NCBI RefSeq assembly: GCF_012034175.1
Contig: NZ_JAATEJ010000005.1
Span: 186,001-250,000, forward strand
DNA length: 64,000 nucleotides
Origin: Actinacidiphila epipremni
Lineage (GTDB): Bacteria > Actinomycetota > Actinomycetes > Streptomycetales > Streptomycetaceae
Reading direction: 5' to 3'
Shown: positions 50,662 through 57,816 of the stretch, piece by piece
Layout of the letters: each line of letters starts with the position of its first letter
Position numbering within the stretch: position 1 is the stretch's first letter
Translations under genes and position numbers: made by a program
The notes under the pieces: generated by a model
The model's input: only the letters and a program-made list of their open reading frames with translations
Told to the model about the DNA's origin: nothing
Database searches by the model: none

Positions 50662-52199
50662 TAGCCGGCCGGTGTGCCGGTGCCCGTGCCCGTACGCGTG
50701 CGGTCGCGGCTGCGGAAGGGCGGGATGGGCGGGCCCTCCGCAAGGAGCTCGGTCGTGACGAACGCGACGACGGTGGCCAGCGCCACCACCGGCAGCGACC
50801 CGGTGTGCCCCAGCAGCAGCGCGACGAGCACGACCGCGCTGACCGGCAGCCGCAGCGCCGCCGCGGTGGCGGCGGCCATGCCCGCCGCCATCGCGGGGAC
50901 GACGCCGAAGCCGGGCAGCGGGGAGGCCAGCAGGCCGGCGGCGGCGCCGAGGAAGACCGCGGGGAAGATGGGGCCGCCGCGCAGGCTGCCCAGCGCGAAG
51001 GCATAGCCGGCGCCCTTGAACGCCAGGACGGCCACCAGCGCGCCGACCGGCCAGGAGTGCGGGTGCGCGGCCAGTTGCGGCAGCGCCGCCTGGCCGGACA
51101 GCGCGACGTCGGCCGGGGAGCGGCCGGTGATGCCGGCGTAGGCGGCGGGGCAGCAGCCCATGGCGAGCGCGGCGAGCACGGTGGTGCGCAGCGGGTGCGC
51201 GGCCACGAGGACGGCGGTCAGCCGCCCGGCGCGCATCACGTAGTGGACCGCCACCCCGATGGCCAGCGCCATGAGCACCGACCACAGCACGTCGCCCCAG
51301 TCCAGCAGCGGCGGCGCGGGCAGGCCGATCCGCAGGTTGCCGGTCTTCAGCCCCGTCCAGTGGCCGAACCCGGTGAAGACGATCGCGCCGACGCCGCTGG
51401 ACAGCAGCGCGGGCAGCATCACCGCGAACAGCCGCGGGCCGCCGACGCCGGCGACCTCCATCAGCATGACCGCGGCGACCAGCGGGTTGCCGAAGATCGC
51501 GGAGATGGCGGCGGCCGACCCCGCCGCGCCGAGCAGGGCGCTGCTCTCCTCGGTCGCGGGGGCGCGGGCGAGGGTGCGGAAGAGCAGCGCGAGGCCGCCG
51601 CCGAGGGCGATCAGCGGCGCCTCGGGGCCCAGCACCGCGCCGAAGGGCAGGCACAGCAGCGCGGCGAGCACCACGCCGGGCAGCGCGGCGGCGGTCGGGC
51701 CGCCGGAGTGCAGCCCGGCGGCGGGGATGTGGCCGCCGCGGCCGGGGAAGCGCAGCACGACCAGGCTCACCCCGAGCCCGGCGATCAGCGCGCCGGGCAG
51801 CGACCACCACCACGGCGGCTTGTCGTGGCCCATGTGGTGCGGCCAGTCGGTCCACAGGAGGCGTTCCAGCTCGTGCAGCGCGGCGAGGAAGAAGAACGCC
51901 ACGAGCGAGACCGGGATGCCGAGGAGCCCGCTGAGGACCAGCGCCTTGCGGTAGCCGGGGCGGCGCAGCATGGCGCGCAGCGCGTCCGCCTCGTGCGGCG
52001 GGCCGCCGGGCGCTCCGTCGGCCGGTCCGGTGGCGCGTCCGGTGGCGGCTCCGGTGGCGGGTGGGGTGCCGGGCGGTGTCTGCTCGCTGATGGTCCCCTC
52101 CTGGCTCGGCGCCCGCGCACGGCCCGCCCGTATACGAACGCCGTCCGGCGCGGCGGCCGGCCCGTATACGAAAGGCGCGCGGAACGGGCCGGGCGGCAC
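50661..52199 (-). CDS. ClC-family chloride channel/transporter
   Basis: 512-residue membrane protein with about ten helices. The ClC selectivity motifs are recognisable: GGHIPAAGLHSGG (in place of GSGIP), FGAVLGPEAPLIALGGGLALL (GREGP-like, with PE in place of the first block), RGGPIFPAVFLGAAAG (GxFxP-like). The first ~75 residues are Pro/Thr/Gly-rich and soluble. The GTG start is uncertain: a strong AGGAGGGG (52102-52095) lies 36 codons inside and is followed at 52091 only by ATC. The stop codon is formed with the right end of the MITE. Confidence 0.8.
   Translation of the reverse strand: MPPGPFRAPFVYGPAAAPDGVRIRAGRARAPSQEGTISEQTPPGTPPATGAATGRATGPADGAPGGPPHEADALRAMLRRPGYRKALVLSGLLGIPVSLVAFFFLAALHELERLLWTDWPHHMGHDKPPWWWSLPGALIAGLGVSLVVLRFPGRGGHIPAAGLHSGGPTAAALPGVVLAALLCLPFGAVLGPEAPLIALGGGLALLFRTLARAPATEESSALLGAAGSAAAISAIFGNPLVAAVMLMEVAGVGGPRLFAVMLPALLSSGVGAIVFTGFGHWTGLKTGNLRIGLPAPPLLDWGDVLWSVLMALAIGVAVHYVMRAGRLTAVLVAAHPLRTTVLAALAMGCCPAAYAGITGRSPADVALSGQAALPQLAAHPHSWPVGALVAVLAFKGAGYAFALGSLRGGPIFPAVFLGAAAGLLASPLPGFGVVPAMAAGMAAATAAALRLPVSAVVLVALLLGHTGSLPVVALATVVAFVTTELLAEGPPIPPFRSRDRTRTGTGTGTPAG
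52129..52170. repeat. Paired CGTATACG palindromes upstream of the ClC gene
   Basis: Two copies of CCCGTATACGAA centred 34 bases apart (CGTATACG at 52129-52136 and 52163-52170) lie in or just before the 5' end of the ClC gene. Each is an 8-bp palindrome, AT-rich for this genome; they may be a tandem operator or contain a -10 element. If so, translation starts later than the annotated GTG. Confidence 0.5.
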
Positions 52200-52293
52200 G
52201 GCCCGCCGCGGCGGTCAGCGCACACTAACCGCCATGGTGGCGGGGGCGGGCCGGGGCGCGCGGCGGAGCGGGGAAAACCGCCCGGTGGGGGGC

Positions 52294-53502
52294 TCAGGCC
52301 ACCCGCTGGAGGGCGACCACGGCGACGTCGTCGCCCAGGCGGCTGCCGACGTACCGGGCGAGGTCGGCGGTGAGGGCGAGCAGCAGGTCGGCGGGGGCGA
52401 GATCGCGCCAGTCGGCGAGCCGGTCGGTGAGCGGGTAGAAGGCTCCCTCGCCGTCGCGGGCCTCGATGACGCCGTCGGTGTAGAGCAGCAGTACGTCGCC
52501 GATGTCGAGGTCGTAGGTGTCCAGGTGCTGGGTCTCCGGGGTGAGGTCGCCGAGGCCCAGCGGTACGGCCGGCCGGCCGCACTCCAGCGGCAGGACCTGG
52601 CCGCGGTGCAGCAGGATCGGCGGCGGGTGGCCGCAGTTGGCGACGCTGATGCTCTCGCCGCCGGGGGCGACGTCGACCAGCACGGCGGTCACGAAGCGCT
52701 CCAGGAAGGCCGGCGAGACGGCCTTGTCCGCGCCGCCGGCCGGCCCGGGCTCCGCCCCGAGGCCCAGCCCGAGCCCGGGCTCCGGCGGGGGCGGCGGGGG
52801 CGCCTGCGGGGCCTCGGCGGGGTCGGCGAGGTCGTCGCGCAGGCTCTCGTCGAGCGCGGCGGGCAGCTCCCGCAGCGGGACCCGGCCGCGGGCGGTACGG
52901 CGGAAGGCGGCCAGCAGCATGCCGGTGACCTCGACCGCGGCCATGCCCTTGCCCTGGACGTCGCCGACCAGCACCCGGATCCGGCCGCCGCCGAGGTCGG
53001 CCGCGGCGTACAGGTCGCCGCCGATGGCGGCCTCGCGGTCGGCGGCCAGATACGCCGAGGCGATGGCGAGCGGGCCGAGCCGGGTCGGCAGCGGGCGCAG
53101 CAGCGCCCGCTGGGTGATGGCGGCGACCCAGCGGGCCTGGGCCAGTTCGTGCTCGCGCCGCTGCCGTACCGCGGCGGCCATGACGGAGGCGGCGCCGATC
53201 AAGGTCACGGTGGCCAGCACGACGGGGAAGTTGGCGGTGTCGAGCTGGTGGTTGCTCGCGGCGGCGAGGGCCAGGCACGGGAAGGTGGCCGCGACGACGA
53301 TGAGCACCGCGGCCGGTCCGAGGAAGACCGCCGAGAGCGCCGGCACCCCGACCATGATCCCGCCGATCCGGATCTGCGGGCCGGCGGCCACGTCGACGAC
53401 CAGCAGCAGCACGAGCAGCAGCAGGGCGGCCACCAGCCGGGACGCCGCCGAGCGCACGAACCTCGGCAGGTGCGGGTCCTCCGACGCACCAGGTGAGGTC
53501 AT
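52294..53502 (-). CDS. Membrane-bound PP2C/SpoIIE-type serine phosphatase
   Basis: 402-residue protein. Three to four hydrophobic segments occupy residues ~25-115 (AASRLVAALLLLVLLLVVDV, VGVPALSAVFLGPAAVLIVV), followed by a SpoIIE phosphatase domain with metal-binding IGGDLYAAADLGGGRIRVLVGDVQGKGMAA, ANCGHPPPILL, LLLYTDGVIEARDGEG and GDDVAVVALQ. A Pro/Gly-rich loop interrupts the domain. It would dephosphorylate a serine on an anti-anti-sigma-type partner. TATTTT (53514-53509) ends 6 bases before the chosen ATG, predicting leaderless mRNA; this removes 11 residues from the longest frame. Confidence 0.87.
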   Translation of the reverse strand: MTSPGASEDPHLPRFVRSAASRLVAALLLLVLLLVVDVAAGPQIRIGGIMVGVPALSAVFLGPAAVLIVVAATFPCLALAAASNHQLDTANFPVVLATVTLIGAASVMAAAVRQRREHELAQARWVAAITQRALLRPLPTRLGPLAIASAYLAADREAAIGGDLYAAADLGGGRIRVLVGDVQGKGMAAVEVTGMLLAAFRRTARGRVPLRELPAALDESLRDDLADPAEAPQAPPPPPPEPGLGLGLGAEPGPAGGADKAVSPAFLERFVTAVLVDVAPGGESISVANCGHPPPILLHRGQVLPLECGRPAVPLGLGDLTPETQHLDTYDLDIGDVLLLYTDGVIEARDGEGAFYPLTDRLADWRDLAPADLLLALTADLARYVGSRLGDDVAVVALQRVA

Positions 53503-53563
53503 AAGCCCAAAATACCGCCGGACGTCCCCGGTCACCCGCGCACGGCCCGGCGCCCGGGGCAGC

Positions 53564-54586
53564 TCAGGCCGGTGGCGGAGCGGTGCTGCGGCGGATCACC
53601 AGGCTGGTGGCCAGCTCCATCCGGGTGGTGGAGGTCGTGGCGGGCGCCGCCCGCAGCCGCAGCATCATCCGGGAGGCCTCCTCGGCCATCCGGCGCAGCG
53701 GCTGGCGCACGGTGGTCAGCGCCGGGCGGGACCACTGGGCGACGGCGACGTCGTCGTAGCCGACCACCGACAGGTCGGCGGGGGTGCGCAGGCCGTGCGC
53801 GCCGGCCGCCTCCAGCACGCCGATGGCCTGCAGGTCGCTGCCGGCGAAGATCGCGGTGGGCCGGTCCGGCCGGGAGAGCATCCGCATGGCCTGCTCGTAG
53901 CCGCCCTCGACGTGGAAGTCGCCGAACGCGATCAGGTCGGGGTCGATCTCCAGGCCGGCGGTCGTCATGGCCGAGCGGAAGCCGTCGAGCCGGGCGAGCG
54001 AGCACATCATGTCCTCGGGCCCGGTGATGATGCCGATCCGCCGGTGCCCGAGCTCGATCAGGTGCCGGGTCGCGGCGAGCCCGCCGGACCAGTTGGCCGA
54101 GCCGACCGAGGGCACGTCCGGTTCCGGGTCGCCGGCCGGGTCGATGATCACAAAGGGGATCGACCGGCTGCGCAGCTGCTGCTTGAACTCGTGCGGCAGC
54201 GCCGAGAAGACCAGGATCACGCCCAGCGGGCGGCGCCGCAGCACGCCCTCGATCCACTCGTTGTCCGGCGAGTGCCGGGTGCCGCTCTCGGTGAGCACGA
54301 CACTGCCGCCGATCTCCTTGGCGACCTTCTCGACGCCCAGGATCAGCTCCATCGCCCAGATCGCGTCCAGTTCGTGGAAGACGATCTCGATCAGCGGTGC
54401 CTCGGACCCGCCACGGGTCGTGCGGCGGTATCCGTGCAGCTCCAGGAGCCGTTCCACCTTCAACCTCGTCAGGGCCGAGACATCCTGACGACCGTTCAAC
54501 ACCTTCGAAACTGTCGAGACCGAGACCCCGGCAGTTTCGGCGACCTGGGCGAGTGTGACCCGACTCTCGTCCGCCTCTGCATCCAT
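53564..54586 (-). CDS. bxlR: LacI-family repressor of the xylo-oligosaccharide operon (BxlR-like)
   Basis: 340-residue regulator. Helix-turn-helix near residues 10-35 (TLAQVAETAGVSVSTVSKVL, NGRQDVSALTRLKVERLLEL), then an effector domain (RRPLGVILVFSALP, FVIIDPAGDPEPDVPSVGSAN, ELGHRRIGIITGPEDM, IFAGSDLQAIGVLEAAGAHG). It is divergent from an ABC importer plus GH3 enzyme, the arrangement of bxlR-bxlEFGA in streptomycetes. TACGCT (54600-54595) ends 8 bases before the ATG, so its mRNA is nearly leaderless. The name rests on synteny and family. Confidence 0.78.
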   Translation of the reverse strand: MDAEADESRVTLAQVAETAGVSVSTVSKVLNGRQDVSALTRLKVERLLELHGYRRTTRGGSEAPLIEIVFHELDAIWAMELILGVEKVAKEIGGSVVLTESGTRHSPDNEWIEGVLRRRPLGVILVFSALPHEFKQQLRSRSIPFVIIDPAGDPEPDVPSVGSANWSGGLAATRHLIELGHRRIGIITGPEDMMCSLARLDGFRSAMTTAGLEIDPDLIAFGDFHVEGGYEQAMRMLSRPDRPTAIFAGSDLQAIGVLEAAGAHGLRTPADLSVVGYDDVAVAQWSRPALTTVRQPLRRMAEEASRMMLRLRAAPATTSTTRMELATSLVIRRSTAPPPA

Positions 54587-54644
54587 AAGAGCGCAGCGTA
54601 CGACACATCTGCGCGTAACGCTTTGATAACCCGGACCACGAGGG

Positions 54645-54673
54645 TTGACCGTTTCGGGGCCGCACCTTAGCGT
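54645..54673 (+). promoter_or_regulatory. Sigma-70-type promoter of the bxlEFGA-like operon
   Basis: TTGACC (54645-54650), exactly 17 bases, TAGCGT (54668-54673): a near-consensus streptomycete housekeeping promoter, with a predicted leader of about 50 bases. Confidence 0.75.
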
Positions 54674-54690
54674 CACACCGCGCAGCAATT

Positions 54691-54719
54691 TTCGGCGAGG
54701 GTGCCGAAATATTTCGAAA
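54691..54719. promoter_or_regulatory. Putative BxlR operator region
   Basis: This stretch holds TTCGGC-N6-GCCGAA (54691-54708), the perfect palindrome CGAAATATTTCG (54705-54716) and a following TTTCGAAA. BxlR is remembered to bind inverted CGAA/TTCG repeats, and these lie just downstream of the promoter, where repression by roadblock would work. Confidence 0.6.
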
Positions 54720-54728
54720 GGCTGGACG

Positions 54729-56027
54729 ATGAAGAAGAGATGGCTTCCCCGTGCTGTGGCCGGCAGCGTGGTACTCGCCCTCGGGCTGACGCTGGCCGCG
54801 TGCGGCGGCGGCAGCTCCAGCAGCAGCGGCTCTGGCAGCTTCACGGTGCTCGTCTACGGCGACGCGAGCAACAAGGTCGAGAAGCAGATAGTCGACACCT
54901 TCAACAAGACGTCGAAGGTCAAGGCGAAGCTGCAGACGATCCCCGGCGCGGACTACCAGACCAAGCTGCAGACGATCATCAACACCAAGCAGGCGCCGGA
55001 CGTCTTCTTCAACTGGGGCGGCGGCAGCATCGCGCCCTTCGTCAAGGCCGGCCTCCTCCTGCCCCTCGACGACATGATCGCCAAGGACCCGGCGCTCAAG
55101 TCCGACTTCCTGCCGTCCGTCTTCAACGGCGCCGTCCTGGACGGCAAGTCCTACGGCATCCCGATGCGCGGCACCCAGCCCGTCCTGCTGTTCAACAACA
55201 AGAAGGTGCTGGCCGACAACGGCCTGACCGCCCCGAAGACCTGGGACGACCTGCTCAACGCGGTCAAGGTCCTCAAGGACAAGCACATCACCCCGATCGC
55301 GCTCGGCGGCGGCGACCAGTGGCCGACGCTCATGTGGTACGAGTACATGTACGACCGCATGGCGGGCCCGAGCCTGTTCGACAAGGCCCTCGGCGGCGAC
55401 AAGACCGCGTGGGACTCCCCCGACAGCCACGCGGCGCTCGACAAGCTCAAGCAGCTGATCGACGCCGGCGCCTTCGGCACCAACTTCGACTCGGTCAAGT
55501 ACACCGACGGCGGCTCGGTCGCGCTGGTCGCGCAGGGCAAGGCCGGCTTCGAGCTCATGGGTTCCTGGTACTACTCGCAGCAGCAGCAGGACAACCCCGA
55601 CTTCGCCAAGACCGGCCTGGGCTACAGCACCTTCCCGACCGTCTCGGACGGCAAGGGCGACCAGAGCGACATCGTCGGCAACACCAACAACTACTACTCG
55701 GTCCTGAAGAAGACCAAGTACCCGGACGCCATCGCGCAGTTCCTCAAGCTGCAGTACAGCGACGAGTTCGTGAAGGCCCAGATGGCGATCGGCAACCTGC
55801 CGACCACCACCAACACCACGAACTTCCTGGACACCGCCGCCGACCCGGCCTACTCCAAGTTCCAGTACGACCTGGTGAAGGCCGCCCCGTCGTTCCAGCT
55901 GTCGTGGGACCAGGCCTACCCGCAGTCGGCCAGCAACGCGATGCACACCGCGGTGCAGCAGTTCTTCGACGGCAAGCTCGACGCCGACGGGTTCATCAAG
56001 GCCATGCAGGCCCTGCCCACGTCCTGA
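54729..56027 (+). CDS. bxlE: Sugar-binding lipoprotein (BxlE-like)
   Basis: 432-residue solute-binding protein. Signal peptide MKKRWLPRAVAGSVVLALGL and lipobox LAAC (Cys25), then a Gly/Ser linker. QTKLQTIINTKQAPDVFFNW, YGIPMRGTQPVLLFNNKKVL and GGDQWPTLMWYEYMYDRMAG fit CUT1 binding proteins for xylobiose or related beta-linked oligosaccharides. AAAGG lies 7 bases before the ATG. First gene of the operon. Confidence 0.85.
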   Translation: MKKRWLPRAVAGSVVLALGLTLAACGGGSSSSSGSGSFTVLVYGDASNKVEKQIVDTFNKTSKVKAKLQTIPGADYQTKLQTIINTKQAPDVFFNWGGGSIAPFVKAGLLLPLDDMIAKDPALKSDFLPSVFNGAVLDGKSYGIPMRGTQPVLLFNNKKVLADNGLTAPKTWDDLLNAVKVLKDKHITPIALGGGDQWPTLMWYEYMYDRMAGPSLFDKALGGDKTAWDSPDSHAALDKLKQLIDAGAFGTNFDSVKYTDGGSVALVAQGKAGFELMGSWYYSQQQQDNPDFAKTGLGYSTFPTVSDGKGDQSDIVGNTNNYYSVLKKTKYPDAIAQFLKLQYSDEFVKAQMAIGNLPTTTNTTNFLDTAADPAYSKFQYDLVKAAPSFQLSWDQAYPQSASNAMHTAVQQFFDGKLDADGFIKAMQALPTS

Positions 56028-56041
56028 ACCGGGATCCAGAA

Positions 56042-56998
56042 ATGACCACCACTGATTCACCCAGGGTGGAGAAGCGCCGGCCCGTTCCACGGGCCGGCGC
56101 CGGCCGGCCGGGCCGCAGGTCCGGCGCCTCCGTGGCCCGCCCAGGTCTTGCCTGGGCGGCGCCCGCCACTCTGTTCTTCACTCTGTTCGCCGTCGTGCCG
56201 CTGATCATGGTGGCGGTGCTGTCCTTCGCCGAGTGGGACGGCGTCGACGCGCTGTCCTTCACCGGCGTGGACAACTGGAAGACGCTCTTCCACGACCACG
56301 TCATGCTGCAGAGCATCTGGCTCACGCTGCTGACCACGGTCCTCGGTGTCGTCGTCCAGACCCCGCTGAGCATCCTGCTCGGCGTGTGGGCGGCCGGCAA
56401 GCAGCGCAACCGGGCGGTGCTGTCCGCCATCTACTTCATCCCGCTGCTGCTGTCGGCGACGGCGATCTCAATCCTGTGGCGGGCCCTGCTCGACCCGAAC
56501 TTCGGCGTGCCCTCGCAGGCCAGGTGGCTGTTCGGGGACGGCAACCTGTTCGGCCACCAGAGCACCGCGATCGGGGTGCTGATCTTCGTCGGCGCGTGGC
56601 AGTACACCCCGTTCCACACCCTGATCTACCAGGGCGCGACCCGGGCGATCCCGCAGGTGCTCTACCAGGCCGCGGCGATCGACGGTGCCGGCCGGGTGCG
56701 TCAGTTCTGGTCCATCACCCTGCCGCAGCTGCGCACCACCATGGTCACCTCGATGATCCTCATGGTGGTCGGCGGCATGACCGTGTTCGACACCGTGCTG
56801 ATCCTGACCCAGGGCGGCCCCGGCACCGACACGACGACGACGCCGTACTACTCGTACGTCAAGGGCTTCAAGGACTTCCAGTTCGGCTACGCCTCGGCCA
56901 TCGCGCTGATCCTGGTGGTCGTCGCCACGATCATCTCGCTCGTCATCGTCAAGTTCTCCGGTTACGACAAGATGCGCAGCTCGTCGGAGGGACTGTGA
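56042..56998 (+). CDS. bxlF: Sugar ABC transporter permease (BxlF-like)
   Basis: 318-residue CUT1 MalF-type permease. A basic ~35-residue tail precedes helix 1 (LAWAAPATLFFTLFAVVPLI). EAA loop VLYQAAAIDGAGRVRQFWSI; later TQGGPGTDTTTTPYYSYVKG. It starts 14 bases after the lipoprotein gene and its stop overlaps the next ATG (TGATG). Confidence 0.85.
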   Translation: MTTTDSPRVEKRRPVPRAGAGRPGRRSGASVARPGLAWAAPATLFFTLFAVVPLIMVAVLSFAEWDGVDALSFTGVDNWKTLFHDHVMLQSIWLTLLTTVLGVVVQTPLSILLGVWAAGKQRNRAVLSAIYFIPLLLSATAISILWRALLDPNFGVPSQARWLFGDGNLFGHQSTAIGVLIFVGAWQYTPFHTLIYQGATRAIPQVLYQAAAIDGAGRVRQFWSITLPQLRTTMVTSMILMVVGGMTVFDTVLILTQGGPGTDTTTTPYYSYVKGFKDFQFGYASAIALILVVVATIISLVIVKFSGYDKMRSSSEGL

Positions 56999-57816
56999 TG
57001 AAGCGCCGTCCCAATTACCTCGCCGGTCTCGGCTCGCTGGTCTGGCTGGTGCTGATCGGCCTGCCGCTGTACGTGATGCTCGCCGCGACCCTGCAGAGCC
57101 GTTCGGACTACTCCTCGAACGGCCCGCTGTCGTGGCCCAAGCACTTCACGCTGTCCAACTACACCCAGGACTTCTCCAACGGCTTCGGCCACTACTTCCT
57201 CAACACCGTCCTGGTGACGGCGGCGGTGGTGGCGATCGTGCTGCTGCTGATCCCGCCGCTGTCGTACGCGATCGTGCGCAGCCAGGGCCGCACCACCACC
57301 GGGGTCTTCCGGCTGTTCCTGCTGGGCCTGGCGATCCCGTCGCAGGCGGTGATCGTGCCGATGTTCTACCTCATCACCAAGGCCGGCCTGTACGACAACC
57401 TCATCGGCGTGATCCTGCCGACCGCGGCCTTCTCGCTGCCGGTCTGCGCGCTGGTGCTCACCGGTGTGATGCGGGAGATCAACTCCGAGCTGTACGAGGC
57501 CATGGCCATGGACGGCGCCTCGCCGGCCCGGACGTTCTTCCAGCTGGTGGTGCCGCTGTCCAAGAGCGGGCTTTCCACCATCGTCGTCTTCTCCGCCCTC
57601 CAGGCGTGGAACGGCTTCCTCTTCCCGCTGGTCCTCACCCAGAACGAACCGTCGAAGGTCATCACCCTGGGCCTGTTCAACTTCCAGACCGAGCACGGCA
57701 TCGACGTCCCCGGCCTGCTGGCCGCGGTCGTGCTGTCGATGCTGCCCATCTTCATCGTCTACCTGTTCGCCCGCCGTGCCCTGGTCCAGGGACTCATGGG
57801 CGTCGGAGGAAAGTGA
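56998..57816 (+). CDS. bxlG: Sugar ABC transporter permease (BxlG-like)
   Basis: 272-residue CUT1 MalG-type permease with short N-terminus, six helices, EAA loop ELYEAMAMDGASPARTFFQL and C-terminus ARRALVQGLMGVGGK. GGAGGG lies 7 bases before the ATG. Coupled to the GH3 gene by GTGA. Confidence 0.85.
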   Translation: MKRRPNYLAGLGSLVWLVLIGLPLYVMLAATLQSRSDYSSNGPLSWPKHFTLSNYTQDFSNGFGHYFLNTVLVTAAVVAIVLLLIPPLSYAIVRSQGRTTTGVFRLFLLGLAIPSQAVIVPMFYLITKAGLYDNLIGVILPTAAFSLPVCALVLTGVMREINSELYEAMAMDGASPARTFFQLVVPLSKSGLSTIVVFSALQAWNGFLFPLVLTQNEPSKVITLGLFNFQTEHGIDVPGLLAAVVLSMLPIFIVYLFARRALVQGLMGVGGK

